DNA from: Chitinophaga sp. LS1 | GTDB taxonomy: Bacteria > Bacteroidota > Bacteroidia > Chitinophagales > Chitinophagaceae | Assembly: GCF_034274695.1 (NCBI RefSeq) | Contig: NZ_CP128362.1 | Coordinates: 7,690,501-7,754,500 of the forward strand | DNA length: 64,000 nt | Direction: 5' to 3' | Part shown: positions 18,025-29,205 of the stretch, one piece after another | How the letters are laid out: each line of letters starts with the position of its first letter | How positions within the stretch are numbered: position 1 is the stretch's first letter | Notes under the pieces: model-generated | Database searches by the model: none | Told to the model about the DNA's origin: nothing | The model's input: the letters and a program-made list of their open reading frames with translations, nothing else | Translations under genes and position numbers: made by a program

Positions 18025-18213
18025 TTGCTGCTCTCTTTACAAATATTTATAATCGCAAAGGCCCAGGTAAATATTTATGCTTCTCCAGCAGGTAACGATC
18101 TGAATAAGGGAACCGTTGCAAGCCCTTTTAAAACATTGACAACTGCCATACAAAAATCACTTCAGTATAAAGGTAAAGACGACTTCATACTGTTGAGGGC
18201 AGGAACATATTAA
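18025..18213 (+). pseudogene. N-terminal fragment of a secreted beta-helix (DUF1565-like) protein
   Basis: The frame encodes the end of a signal peptide (LLLSLQIFIIAKAQ) followed by VNIYASPAGNDLNKGTVASP and FKTLTTAIQKSLQYKGKDDF, then ILLRAGTY and a stop. The pattern ASPAGNDLNKGT..SPFKTLTTAI..S is the start of right-handed beta-helix enzymes such as polysaccharide lyases. The ATG at 18008 is one base out of frame with the signal peptide, and the protein ends after 60 residues where several hundred are expected. This is a relic on both ends. Confidence 0.6.
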
Positions 18214-18522
18214 CTCTCAAAAACAATAGAAGTAGACGAAATAGTTAAAACATCAAAGTATGCCCTAGATCTAGACAGATCGGGGCGGTATTTTTGGTCT
18301 AGATTAGAGGATAGGTACCAGATAATTGGGACAATAAAATTTCCTGGCCCTTTTCCCCCTTTACATATTTATATAATACTTTTTCAAACTAAATTTTTAA
18401 TTATTCTATCCAGTTCTTTAAAATGCCCCCAACCTGAAAAGATCGGGGGAGGGAATTCCTATGCTTAAGGACAACATCACTCTGGTAAACCAGAGGTGTC
18501 TAGGGTTTGATGACTAAGAACT
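18214..18522. other. intergenic region without recognisable gene
   Basis: This 309-bp stretch between the beta-helix relic and the stop of the giant gene is AT-rich and shows no coding pattern. It contains ATCTAGAC repeated in inverted form near 18268 and 18298, and a small hairpin CTCTGG-TAAA-CCAGAG at 18480-18495, which may help end transcription of the giant gene although no T-run follows it. Confidence 0.4.
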
Positions 18523-21500
18523 TTATTTAATTACATTGACCACACCTCTATTAAGGATTTCAATCCCACCGATACTCTTTTTATATGTCAATAACCATAC
18601 GTAAGTACCTTCATCCACTAAAATACCTTTAAAACGACCATCCCATCCCCTGGAAGCTTCTTTACTTTGGTAAATCAATTCTCCCCAACGATTATAAATA
18701 GTAAGATTATAGTCATACATCGGGCCGGTTACGTGTGGTCTAAATGTATCGTTTTTACCATCTCCGTTTGGTGTGAAAGCATTCGGGAAGGTAGGCTCAT
18801 CTTCACATTGTTTGTAACTAACTGCAATGTCATCGCTCACTGCGCCACAATCATTGTAAACTGTTACCTTATAATATCCGGTCGCTGTCACTACATACGT
18901 TGAAGTAGTAGCGCCATCCTGCCACTTGATGCTGTTGCCGGTACCGGCATCCACACTCAGTGTCAGTGTCTGACCGATACAGATGGTGGTATCATTACCC
19001 AGAGAAATATTTCCGATACCAGCCACTGTTACCTTCACGCTATCTGTTGTAGTCAGGTTACAGAACCTGTCAAGCACTGTTACGGTGTAAGTACCTGGTG
19101 TGCTTACTTCCTTGATCGGATCGGTTGTACCATCATTCCAGAGGTAAGAGATCACGTCAGCGTTAGTCGCATCCAGTACCACGAGGCCACCGGCACAGAT
19201 ATCCTTGTCAGGACCGAGGTCGAAGCTGATGTTTGCTTTGTTGGTCACAGTTACAGTATCAGTTACAACGCAACCACCCTTCGTTACAGTCACCCAGTAA
19301 TCACCAGGTTTAGATACGATAATGGAGTTTGTCAATGAACCGTCTAACCATGTTACACTGCCACCATCTGGTTCAACCTGCAGCATCACTGTCTGATCAG
19401 GACAAATAGCAGTATCAGGAGTCAGGGTCACGTTCGGCGGAGTAGACACCGTTACGGTCGCCTGGTCAGTTACGGTACAACCTTTCAGTGATACATCTAC
19501 GGTGTAGGTACCAGCGGTACTTACAGTGATAGATGGTCCGGTATCACCAGTGCTCCATGTGTAAGAAGCACCCTGTACATAAGCATTCAGTTTTACAGTC
19601 ATGCCATCACAGATAGTGGTATCGCGGATATCAACCGTTGGAGGTGTATTCACCGTTACTTTAATAGAGTCTGTAGCGGAACAACCATTGTTGGTCACCG
19701 TTGCGTAGTAAGTACCGGCAGCAGATATGGTGATCTGTTGGGTAGTTGCACCTGTGTTCCATTTAATTGTATAACCAGCACTTGCATTTGCCGCACCTGC
19801 ATCCAGGGTGACTGAGTTGCCTTCGCAGATCGCAGTATCGTTACCCAGGTTGACAGTTGGTTTCTGTACATATTGCAGGGTATAAGTCACTGGGTCAGAT
19901 ACGCAACCGGTTACGCCATCAGTTACGATGAAGGTAGCCTGAGTCGCACCATTCAGGTCGAACACATTGCTGGTCTGACTCTTCGGTGTGGTTACGGTAC
20001 CTGCAGGATATACGCTCTGCAGTGTAAATGTTGGTTTGCTCACTTTGGTCAGCAGCTGCAATGCAAACTTCGTATTGTCAGAACAGTTAGCTGGCAGCGC
20101 TGTATCCAGTTGTGGTTTAGGACACGCTACTACAGTAATGATCTGTACCCTTTCGATCGCAGCATTACCACATGCGTCAGATACGTTCCATCTTCTGGTG
20201 ATGGTGTAACCGTTACAAGCATCCACAGTATATGGATCGGTGGTCATGGTCGCTTTCTTAGGGAAGTTGCCATCGCAGTTATCAGTTGCATACAGGGTAG
20301 CAGCAGCTGGTATAGTACCTCCACATGATACAGTGACAGCAGCCGGAGCCGGATCGATCACTGGTTTGGTGGTATCTACTACTGTGATCACCTGACGAAC
20401 AGTGTTGGTATTACCACATTCATCTTTCGCTGTCCAGACTCTGATCAGCTGGTAGTTGCTTGCACAAGCACCGGTGATAGACTGACGGGTCTGGGTGTAG
20501 CTGATCTTCACATTACTGGTTGCACTACAGTTGTCAGTAGCAGACAGGTTGCTTGGCGGTGTTGGCACTGCACTACAACTTACGGTAGTATCGCTTGGCG
20601 GTGTGATGGTGAATGATGGTCTGGTAGTATCCTGTACAGTAATTACCTGTTTCATTGTAGCCACGTTTCCGCAATCGTCGGTAGCGGTCCAGGTACGGGT
20701 CAGACGATAGTTATTGGAGCAGGTAGTGCTCAGGAATACCTTGGTTTGGGCAACCGTTACTTTCACACTTGCAGAACAATTGTCTGTAGCAGTGATCGTT
20801 GGCTGTGCAGGTACGCCGTCGCAGTTTACAGTAGTATCAGCAACCAGGATTGTATTGAATACTGGTCGGGTAGTATCTACTACTGTGATGATCTGTTTTA
20901 GTACAGTACTGTTACCACAATCATCGGTCGCAGTCCATGTACGGGTGATCTGGTAAGTATTGCTACAAGTGCTGCCGGAGATTGACTGTCTGGTATCCAC
21001 TGGTGTTACAGTGATGGTACCTGTTGTACAGTTATCAGTAGCAGTCAGGGTAGTTCCGGCAGGTACCTTATCACAATCAACGGTTACGTTGGCAGGAGCA
21101 GTACCAGAGAACACAGGACCGGTGGTATCTTTCACAGTTACGGTCTGTCTCAGGGTGTCGCTTACATTACCACAGTTATCAACCGCTACCCATTTACGGA
21201 TCAGGTAATAATTGTTTGTACACTGACCTGCGATGTCTACACGGGTTTCAATCGGTGTGATGGTCAGGGTACCGGAACAATCGTCGGTAGCAGTCAGGTT
21301 TACAGCAGCTGGTACGTTGTCACAACTTGCTGTCACGTTAGCCGGAGCGGCGGTGGTGAACTTAGGTGCAGTGGTATCAACAACCGTGATGGTCTGCTGA
21401 GCGGAAGTCGTGAGACCACAACGATCTACGGCTGTCCAGGTACGCATGATGAGGGTAGTACATGCATCAGGCGTTTGAGTATTGTCGGTATAAGTTACAG

Positions 21501-24500
21501 TCAGGGCTTCATTGCTGAAAGGCTGGTGACTGAATACTGGTGTACCGAACAGTGTAGTATAGTCTTTACCAGCTACGCAATTAGTCGTTACGGAAGCAGG
21601 AACAGATACAACTACAGGAGATGTAGTGATTCTTCTCAGTTTCACCACGTTGCTGATGGTATTGGAGCAGGAACCGGAAGTTACGATCCTTCTGAACCAT
21701 ACGGTATCAGCGGTGAGTGTAGCAGGGGTATAAGTAGCGGCAGTGCCACCTGTACCTGTTGTTACATTGGAGAAACCGGTGGTTGCACTGGTCGTGCTGA
21801 TCTGCCACTGGTAAGTATAAGTACCGTCGCCACCACTCAATGCCACCGTACCCGTGAGGGCAGCAGGTGTTTCAGAAGCACAAAGTGTCTGATCGGCAGA
21901 GATGGTATTGTTCAGTACTGGTCCCAGGTTAGTCAGTGTTACAGTAGCTGGCGTACCAGTACATGTACCATTGCTCAGGGTCCACTGCAGCGTAGCGGAT
22001 GTACCTGCGAACACAATCACACTGGCAGTTGGGTTATTCAGGTCAGTCGCTGCAATAGTTGCAGTACCGCTGATCACAGTCCATTTACCGGTAGATGTAG
22101 TGATTGCTCCAGGCGTAGCCGCCATGTGGAAGAGCGAATCGTTACAATGCGTCTGGTCAGGACCCGCAATTGCAGCTTCCGGCATCATATCATTCTTCAG
22201 AAGGACAGTGCTGGTAGAAGCACATATGCCGTTGGAGATTGTCCAGATAGCAGTAGCAGTATCGCCAGCCGGTACGAAGATCGTTGCTGTGGGATTATTT
22301 ACATCTGTAGTGGCAATCGTTGCAGTAGTACCTGTGTAGAAGGACCATGCACCGGTACCTGCGGTAGCAGTATTTGCAGCCATCGTGAAGGCGCTGTCGT
22401 TACAATGTGTCTGAGCAGGACCAGCATTTGCCGTACCAGGCATTGCATCGTCTATCAGTTTCACGCTGTCCATAGAAGAACAAACACCGTTTGTGATTGT
22501 CCAGTAAGCTACTACGCTGTCGCCTACAGGAACAGTGATCACTGCAGTTGGTTTGCTGATATCAGCAGCTCCGATGGTCGCACGGGTATTGGAGAGTGTC
22601 CATCTACCGGTAGCACCTGTTACATCAGGAGTGTTAGCCGCCATAGTAAAGGCTGTGGTAGCACACTGGCGTTGGTCAGGACCTGCCTCGGCAGCGGTTG
22701 GCTGTGCATAGTTCACCAGTTTCACGCTGTCGATAGTAGAACATGCACCGTTTGTAATTGTCCAGTAAGCTTTTACGCTATCACCTACAGGAACGGTGAT
22801 CACCGCAGTTGGGTTGCTGGTATCAGCAGCTGCGATGGTTGCACGGGTATTGGAGAGTGTCCATTTACCGGTAGCACCTGTTACAGTTGGCGTGTTTGCT
22901 GCCACGGTGAAGGTCGTGTTATTACACTGACGGATGGAGTCTACACCGGCATTCGCCTGGTCTGGCATTGCGCTGTTAATGAGCAGTACTTTGTCAGAAG
23001 AAGAGCAGACACCGTTTGTCACTGTCCAGGTTGCGGTAGCGCTATCACCGGCAGGCAGTGTAAATACAGCAGCTGGATTGGTAGAATCAGCAGCGCTGAA
23101 GCTGGCCGCGCTACCAGGATACAGTGACCATTTACCTACAGCGGTAGCAGGAGATGCTGCCGTAGCCTGCATGGTAAAGGTAGCATTGTTACACTGGCGG
23201 ATAGAATCCGGACCGGCGTTCGCAGTTACAGGTTGCTGATAGTTGTATAACTTAATTGTATCTACGCTCTGGCACAAACCGTTTGTAATGGTCCATGTCA
23301 CATAAGCGCTATCACCATTTGGCACAGTGAAAGTAGTAGATGTGCTGTTTAAGTCAGCAGCAGGGAAGGTAGCGTTACCTTTTACTACTGTCCAGTGGCC
23401 CACTGCATTAGGTACATCAGGCGCGTTCGCCGTAACAGGGAACGTGGTGGTCATACACTGTTGCATGTCAGCTGGTAAAGCAGCGGCGGTTGGTGACATG
23501 TAGTTTACCAGTTTCACCGTATCGCTCGTAGAACATGTGCCGTTACCAATACTCCAGATAGCGCGTACGCTATCGCCGGCTGGCACAATGATCGTTGCGA
23601 GCGGATCGTTGGCATCAGTTACAGTAGCAGCGGTGGTACCTGCGAATGTCCATTCACCGACAGCTCCCGTTACATCAGGGGCGTTGGCTTTCATCACGAA
23701 TGCACTGTCAGCACAATGTTTCACGCAGTCTGCACCGGCATCAGCTTTTACAGGTGTCTGGTAGTTGGTCAGGATCACAGCCGCGGAGTCAGCGCAGACA
23801 CCATTTGCGACTACCCAGTGTAATTCTGCAGTAGCATCATTTGGTAATGTTATGTGTGCCTTTGGATCATGCTCTTCACCGGTGTGGATCGTAGCGCTGC
23901 CGTTACGTACATACCATGTACCGGTGGCACCGGTTACATTAGGCACAGAACCATCCAGTACAAAATCAGGACCTGCACACCTGGTCTGGTTAGTCCCTGC
24001 AGTGACAGCAGTCGGCTGTTCGTAGTTGATCAGCACAATGTTGTCAGCAGTGCTACAACCCAGGTTGGTAATCGTCCATCTCAGTACGACCGTAGTACCA
24101 GCTGTGATTGTGAAGGTCGCTGTCGGGTTGTTGACATCAGCAGCCGGGATGATATAAGATGCAGGAGAAACCACACTCCAGATACCCCAGATACCGGTAG
24201 CACCAGCTACATAAGGCGCATTCGCGGCCATGGTGAATGCATCAGTGTTACACTGTTTCATGGTATCAACACCCGCATCTGCAGGAGCAGGCGGATTGTT
24301 GTTGAAAATCCAGACAGTGTCCACATCCACACAAACGCCGTTTGTAATGGTCCAGAACAACATACTGCTATCACCCACAGGAATGGTCACCGTCGTGGCC
24401 GGATTATTAATATTTGCGATTGTTGCGGTAGAACCGGCAGGTTTGGTCCAGGTACCTGCTGCAGTTGTTTCAGAAGGTGCATTGGCTGCCATTGTGAAGG

Positions 24501-27500
24501 TCGCTGTATTACACTGGTGCTGGTCAGGACCTGCGTTCGCGTCAGCTGGTTTCACATAGTTGACCAGTTTTACATTATCTGAAGTAGCACATATGCCATT
24601 TACAATGGTCCAGGTAGCAATTACGCTATCGCCGGCTGGTACTGTAATGGTAGCAGCAGGACTATTGGGATTAGTAATCGTCGCTGTTGCTTTGGACACG
24701 GTCCAGGTACCTACACCTACAGATGGTGTAGAACCAGACATCATAAAGGTATTGGTACCACACTGCAGGATCTGTGCAGAACCTGCATCAGCAATGGCCG
24801 GCGCCTGGTAATTCTTCAGGAAGATATAATCAGTGCTGGAACAAACACCATTTGTTACCGTCCAGATGGCAGTAGCGGTATCACCTGCAGCCAGGGTAAT
24901 CACCGGGTTGACCTTATGAATGTCAGCTGCAACAATACCTGCCTTGCTACCGGTGAACAGCGACCAGGTACCTGCTGCGGTAGCAGGATTAGGTGCAGTA
25001 GCTGCCATAGTGAAGGTGGCCGTGTTACATTGTACCAGTGAATCCGGACCTGCGTTGGCAGGATCTGGGCGCTGGTAGTTCACAAGGATGATATCATCTT
25101 TTGAAGAACAGGTACCATTAGTGATGGTCCAAGTCAGTACCACAGTTATACCATTGGCAACTGTGATCACCGCATTTACCTTGCTGCTGTCTGTAGCAGG
25201 AATAGTAGCAGTACCACTCTTCACAGACCACTTACCGGTACCAATGACCGGTGTATTGGCGGCCATGGTAAAGGCCGGCGTCATACACTGCTTCAGGGAG
25301 TCAAGACCCGCATCGGCAGTCGTTGGTGTCGCGTAGTTATACAGTTTTACATAGTCAGCTGAAGTACAAAGACCATTGGTCACAGTCCAGATCAGCGTAG
25401 CGGTATCGCCGGCTGCCATTGTCACTGTTGCAGCAGGATTGTTGAACTGACCTGCAGTGATGGTCGCTTTGGAAGCCGCAAAGGTAAACCAGGTACCTAC
25501 TGCGGTAGATGGAGAAGGAGCGGTCGCGTTCATCGTGAAAGATGTCGTGTTACACTGCTCGATAGAATCCGGACCAGCTTCAGCCTTCACAGGTTGCATA
25601 TAATTCGTCAGTACTACACTAGAAGAAGTCGTACAGGCGCCGTTGGTAATCGTCCATGTCAGCGTTGCAGTTTTACCTGCCGGTACGAATACAGTAGTAG
25701 TAGGACTTGTTGTATTAGTAATGGTAGCGGTACCTGTGTAAGTCCATTCACCCGCACCTACGGTAGCAGCATTGGCAGCCATGGTGAACAGGGAGTCATT
25801 ACAATGTGTTTGAGCAGGACCTGCATTAGAAGTTGCAGGTGCAGTATAAACAGTGACAGTACCACTTGCACAGGCGGTAGCACCACATTGACCATTGCTT
25901 TCTACTCTTACATAATAAGTAGTGGTGGCAGTAACCGGAACAGTGATCGTAGTGCCGGTGCCGATTGCAGTACCAGTACCACAACCACCCGCATACCATA
26001 CATATCTGCCGGCATTGGTACCATCAGCATTTTTACCCAGAGAACCACCGACAGCAGTCAGGGTCGTTGTACCGCTTGTACAGATATTTGGTGTACCCAC
26101 AGTCACGCCTGTAGGTGCCGTGCCCGGAGATTCCACATTCACCCAAATCGTAGTGGAGTTGGTACAACCACCATTCTCACTTCTGAAGTTGACAGTAAAT
26201 TTATACACGCCATTCGCTACACCTGTTGGAATAGGTACAGTGATCGGCCAAGAGGAGATCTGCGTTTCAGGTACGGCGGTGAAACCAGGCATTGTACCCA
26301 TTACACTATAATAAGTAGGAGTACCTGTCGTCGCAACAGTATCCATCTCGAAATACCTCAAGGTGTTACAAACAGTATCCGGCTTAAGGGTCAGGGTTGG
26401 CGGCGGCGTATAATGTAATACAACGGTATCCGTATTGATACCACAGTTTAACACATTATTAATCGTCCATGCCAGCTGTACATCCTGATAAGCACCGCTC
26501 GTCACTCTTACAGTAGTATTATAGGCGTGAATATCGTCGATGGCTACGCCGGTAGACGTACCAATGACAGACCATGTACCTGTTTCAGCAAAATCATCTG
26601 TCAGGGCAACGTTTGGTTCGTTAGCCTGCATGATAAATACGTTGTTGGAAGCACAAAGTGTCGTATCCGGACCAGCATAAGCCCTGGTAGCACCCGTGAT
26701 GAGTGTCAAGGTATCATAAGCATACCCCACACAATCAGTGTTGCCGGTAGCTGTCACAGTCCATTGCAGGTAAACAGTCAATCCCGGGTTGTTCAGTGTA
26801 ATCACTGAAGTGGGGCTGTTCCTGCTTGTCGTAAAAGTAACATAGTTACTGAAGTCAATGGTAGAACTGGTGTTGCCAGACAAACCCGGACCGGATATAC
26901 CTGTGACGGTCCATGTACCTCTTGTTCCTGGAATAGCGGAACGGAGCATGGTGAAAGAGTTGTTATCAGACGTACCATCCTCTGCACAATGTGTCACGTG
27001 TTTACCTGCAGGAGGCGCCGGCACTTGAGTTAGTTTTATTTTAAACGGAGCGGAAGTAACCGTACATGTACCATTTACAACAACGACAAAGAAAGATGTA
27101 TCTGCAAGTGTCTGGGTCGTATAGTTAGCTATTGCAGTCAGGTTATCGTAGTCAGTCAGGTGCTGACCCGTAGCCAAATCCGTCCCCCTATACCAGGTAA
27201 TACTCTTGGTTGGATCACCCGCCGGATCAAGCGCATCGGCCACGCTCAGGGTAAGTCTACTACCCAGACACAAAGAGGTATCAGAGGCTGCGATCTGCAC
27301 AATTGGCTTATCATCTTTCTTAATACTAGCCCTATTGGAGTCCACACAGGTTTTGCCACCATCAATACCATAGGTAACATAACCATATACTTTGATGGTC
27401 GTATCACTGAAGACAGTTACATGCCGGTCGGGGCCTACATAACTGGTATCGCTCCATTTGAAGAAATCATAACCACCGGAGGCTTGCAGTTCCACAGTGC

Positions 27501-28914
27501 CTCCCTCACAGATCTGGGATTTCGTAAGATTTAATACCGGCATCGGCAGGATAGTAATCTTGACCGATGATGAGGGGGCCGCACAGGTGGCGGCGGAACT
27601 TCCCGCTTCAAAGACCCTGACGCGGAAAAGGTAATCTGCCGCCACATCCTTTGTACCTTTTAGTTCACCTTCGTGAATGACGAGGGTATCTTTGTTGGCA
27701 GTACCATAAGGTACATTGAACCAGGTTACACCACCATCATCAGACATCTCCCATTGATAAGCCGGATTGGTAAAATAGTTAGTAGGTGTATAAGAAGAAA
27801 CAAGTGTCGTAGCGACACCCTCGCACAATACTTCTCTCAGATTACTCACCGCTCCATGTATGGATGCATCGATACCAGGACTACAATAGGATAGCTGGAT
27901 ATCATCCACGGCAATATCATTACCACAACCACCAGGAAAATTATTGATAATTCGTACAATTACACTGCTCACACCAGAAGGTACAGTGAAGGACCCCCCG
28001 AACCTTTGCCAAGTAGGTTTGGTGAAGGTGGGAGAAACGGCGTAGGTTCTGAAGCTGGCTAATACCTGACTGGTATCTGCTGCATTTAATATCTGGAAAG
28101 TTACTCCTGCATAAATAAACCCCCACACACAGGCACTATTCATTACACTGGTACTATCAATATTTAAGAACCATGCACTGAAGTTATATACAGAACCACG
28201 GCACAGACCATCTACCTTTTTCTGAAAGAATATTGATTGAGTATAACCGGAGTTTGCTACCAACATAGCTCCTCGGTCTGTACCTGTGTGATCTCCGGAG
28301 AAGACAAAGTTAATTCTGAGATGAGTTGTATTAGAAATAGCATAATAATTATCTTCAAGACCACCTGATGGGGAGTAAATATAAGTAATAGCAGAACTGG
28401 GTGAATATTCCATTCGGCCGGTATTGACGGGTAGTGTACCAAAGTTCTCAGTAAAACCAGGCATTTCCGCATCACCACCGCTACAGGTAGATATCGTACA
28501 GTCAACTACAACAAGACTCTGTGTTCTCGTCACCGTCGAGTAAACAGTTTTACCACCACTTGTACTTGCATAGGTCATCGCAACTTTAAAGGTATACTTA
28601 CCAGGAACGAGGAACTGTAACGTCAGCATATTCGTCTGGTTCAGTAAAGTATCTTTAATGGAAGATGTCCTTTCGGAATATAGGATGTTATAATCTGCAT
28701 TCGTACCATTAGGTGAAGTAATTGTCCAGTTGGCCTTAGAAGCAGCACCACTAGCCAGCTGCGCATTCATACTGGTAAACTTGAGCTGGTCTGCAGTGCT
28801 ATTATTAGTAGACATACATACTGTATCTGGCACATTAAGAAACAAGATTTGGCCCCTCGCTAACCCAAATAGGAGAACCATACAACTGATTATTAAAATA
28901 GTTGATTTAATCAT
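18523..28914 (-). CDS. giant secreted multi-Ig surface protein with T9SS type B sorting domain
   Basis: A 3463-residue exported protein. A signal peptide (about 1-21, ending LLFGLARGQ) is followed by a lectin-like/Ig N-terminal region (to about 1020) with a DHTGTDRGAMLVAN motif. Next come 15 tandem units of about 87 residues (about 1025-2330), each with one Cys near the start (DSIRQCN, DQTHCND) and one near the end (WTITNGVCSS). Then there are six HYR-like units (about 2430-2930) with DTTxPVF, CDxVP, TATDNC and WTATDDCGN. Five PKD/Ig-like units (about 3015-3375) carry C[DEI]G. The last 90 residues are the gliding-motility-associated CHU_C domain (FPNAFTPNGDGKNDTFRPH ... GRFKG...EGTYVWLLTYKK), which directs export by the type IX system. 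Likely role: adhesin or surface filament. No enzymatic domain was seen. Units 12 and 13 are nearly identical, which suggests recent internal duplication. Confidence 0.93.
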   Translation of the reverse strand: MIKSTILIISCMVLLFGLARGQILFLNVPDTVCMSTNNSTADQLKFTSMNAQLASGAASKANWTITSPNGTNADYNILYSERTSSIKDTLLNQTNMLTLQFLVPGKYTFKVAMTYASTSGGKTVYSTVTRTQSLVVVDCTISTCSGGDAEMPGFTENFGTLPVNTGRMEYSPSSAITYIYSPSGGLEDNYYAISNTTHLRINFVFSGDHTGTDRGAMLVANSGYTQSIFFQKKVDGLCRGSVYNFSAWFLNIDSTSVMNSACVWGFIYAGVTFQILNAADTSQVLASFRTYAVSPTFTKPTWQRFGGSFTVPSGVSSVIVRIINNFPGGCGNDIAVDDIQLSYCSPGIDASIHGAVSNLREVLCEGVATTLVSSYTPTNYFTNPAYQWEMSDDGGVTWFNVPYGTANKDTLVIHEGELKGTKDVAADYLFRVRVFEAGSSAATCAAPSSSVKITILPMPVLNLTKSQICEGGTVELQASGGYDFFKWSDTSYVGPDRHVTVFSDTTIKVYGYVTYGIDGGKTCVDSNRASIKKDDKPIVQIAASDTSLCLGSRLTLSVADALDPAGDPTKSITWYRGTDLATGQHLTDYDNLTAIANYTTQTLADTSFFVVVVNGTCTVTSAPFKIKLTQVPAPPAGKHVTHCAEDGTSDNNSFTMLRSAIPGTRGTWTVTGISGPGLSGNTSSTIDFSNYVTFTTSRNSPTSVITLNNPGLTVYLQWTVTATGNTDCVGYAYDTLTLITGATRAYAGPDTTLCASNNVFIMQANEPNVALTDDFAETGTWSVIGTSTGVAIDDIHAYNTTVRVTSGAYQDVQLAWTINNVLNCGINTDTVVLHYTPPPTLTLKPDTVCNTLRYFEMDTVATTGTPTYYSVMGTMPGFTAVPETQISSWPITVPIPTGVANGVYKFTVNFRSENGGCTNSTTIWVNVESPGTAPTGVTVGTPNICTSGTTTLTAVGGSLGKNADGTNAGRYVWYAGGCGTGTAIGTGTTITVPVTATTTYYVRVESNGQCGATACASGTVTVYTAPATSNAGPAQTHCNDSLFTMAANAATVGAGEWTYTGTATITNTTSPTTTVFVPAGKTATLTWTITNGACTTSSSVVLTNYMQPVKAEAGPDSIEQCNTTSFTMNATAPSPSTAVGTWFTFAASKATITAGQFNNPAATVTMAAGDTATLIWTVTNGLCTSADYVKLYNYATPTTADAGLDSLKQCMTPAFTMAANTPVIGTGKWSVKSGTATIPATDSSKVNAVITVANGITVVLTWTITNGTCSSKDDIILVNYQRPDPANAGPDSLVQCNTATFTMAATAPNPATAAGTWSLFTGSKAGIVAADIHKVNPVITLAAGDTATAIWTVTNGVCSSTDYIFLKNYQAPAIADAGSAQILQCGTNTFMMSGSTPSVGVGTWTVSKATATITNPNSPAATITVPAGDSVIATWTIVNGICATSDNVKLVNYVKPADANAGPDQHQCNTATFTMAANAPSETTAAGTWTKPAGSTATIANINNPATTVTIPVGDSSMLFWTITNGVCVDVDTVWIFNNNPPAPADAGVDTMKQCNTDAFTMAANAPYVAGATGIWGIWSVVSPASYIIPAADVNNPTATFTITAGTTVVLRWTITNLGCSTADNIVLINYEQPTAVTAGTNQTRCAGPDFVLDGSVPNVTGATGTWYVRNGSATIHTGEEHDPKAHITLPNDATAELHWVVANGVCADSAAVILTNYQTPVKADAGADCVKHCADSAFVMKANAPDVTGAVGEWTFAGTTAATVTDANDPLATIIVPAGDSVRAIWSIGNGTCSTSDTVKLVNYMSPTAAALPADMQQCMTTTFPVTANAPDVPNAVGHWTVVKGNATFPAADLNSTSTTFTVPNGDSAYVTWTITNGLCQSVDTIKLYNYQQPVTANAGPDSIRQCNNATFTMQATAASPATAVGKWSLYPGSAASFSAADSTNPAAVFTLPAGDSATATWTVTNGVCSSSDKVLLINSAMPDQANAGVDSIRQCNNTTFTVAANTPTVTGATGKWTLSNTRATIAAADTSNPTAVITVPVGDSVKAYWTITNGACSTIDSVKLVNYAQPTAAEAGPDQRQCATTAFTMAANTPDVTGATGRWTLSNTRATIGAADISKPTAVITVPVGDSVVAYWTITNGVCSSMDSVKLIDDAMPGTANAGPAQTHCNDSAFTMAANTATAGTGAWSFYTGTTATIATTDVNNPTATIFVPAGDTATAIWTISNGICASTSTVLLKNDMMPEAAIAGPDQTHCNDSLFHMAATPGAITTSTGKWTVISGTATIAATDLNNPTASVIVFAGTSATLQWTLSNGTCTGTPATVTLTNLGPVLNNTISADQTLCASETPAALTGTVALSGGDGTYTYQWQISTTSATTGFSNVTTGTGGTAATYTPATLTADTVWFRRIVTSGSCSNTISNVVKLRRITTSPVVVSVPASVTTNCVAGKDYTTLFGTPVFSHQPFSNEALTVTYTDNTQTPDACTTLIMRTWTAVDRCGLTTSAQQTITVVDTTAPKFTTAAPANVTASCDNVPAAVNLTATDDCSGTLTITPIETRVDIAGQCTNNYYLIRKWVAVDNCGNVSDTLRQTVTVKDTTGPVFSGTAPANVTVDCDKVPAGTTLTATDNCTTGTITVTPVDTRQSISGSTCSNTYQITRTWTATDDCGNSTVLKQIITVVDTTRPVFNTILVADTTVNCDGVPAQPTITATDNCSASVKVTVAQTKVFLSTTCSNNYRLTRTWTATDDCGNVATMKQVITVQDTTRPSFTITPPSDTTVSCSAVPTPPSNLSATDNCSATSNVKISYTQTRQSITGACASNYQLIRVWTAKDECGNTNTVRQVITVVDTTKPVIDPAPAAVTVSCGGTIPAAATLYATDNCDGNFPKKATMTTDPYTVDACNGYTITRRWNVSDACGNAAIERVQIITVVACPKPQLDTALPANCSDNTKFALQLLTKVSKPTFTLQSVYPAGTVTTPKSQTSNVFDLNGATQATFIVTDGVTGCVSDPVTYTLQYVQKPTVNLGNDTAICEGNSVTLDAGAANASAGYTIKWNTGATTQQITISAAGTYYATVTNNGCSATDSIKVTVNTPPTVDIRDTTICDGMTVKLNAYVQGASYTWSTGDTGPSITVSTAGTYTVDVSLKGCTVTDQATVTVSTPPNVTLTPDTAICPDQTVMLQVEPDGGSVTWLDGSLTNSIIVSKPGDYWVTVTKGGCVVTDTVTVTNKANISFDLGPDKDICAGGLVVLDATNADVISYLWNDGTTDPIKEVSTPGTYTVTVLDRFCNLTTTDSVKVTVAGIGNISLGNDTTICIGQTLTLSVDAGTGNSIKWQDGATTSTYVVTATGYYKVTVYNDCGAVSDDIAVSYKQCEDEPTFPNAFTPNGDGKNDTFRPHVTGPMYDYNLTIYNRWGELIYQSKEASRGWDGRFKGILVDEGTYVWLLTYKKSIGGIEILNRGVVNVIK

Positions 28915-29205
28915 CGTTAAAGGTAGTTGTACTGTTATAGGTGCTATTTTACTACGATGACAAGAGTAATTGTGAAACTACAGCACACAATAAAATCTCA
29001 ATTAATTCTTCGCAGAAATAAAAAATTGGCAATATTAATATTATCGTCAGCCAGGCTTATAATATCAACACAATATTACATACAATTATTTTTAAATTTA
29101 AATTCTATTCAACATTTAATCAGTATTTAATATTTTAAAAAATCAATTTAATGATCGGTAAATATTAAGATGTATAAAAAACTCCTAAATAATATTATAA
29201 CAGAA
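28915..29205. other. AT-rich upstream region of the giant gene
   Basis: No gene is supported here. The sequence is strongly AT-rich with poly-A and TAAATTTAAA stretches, as expected for a promoter region of a long minus-strand gene. I could not assign a single promoter. Confidence 0.4.

Noticed and set aside
19873..26418. Long open frames on the plus strand (up to 550 codons) opposite the giant gene
   Set aside because: They are shadows of the highly repetitive, codon-biased minus-strand gene; their translations are Cys/Ser/Arg-rich without domains or starts.
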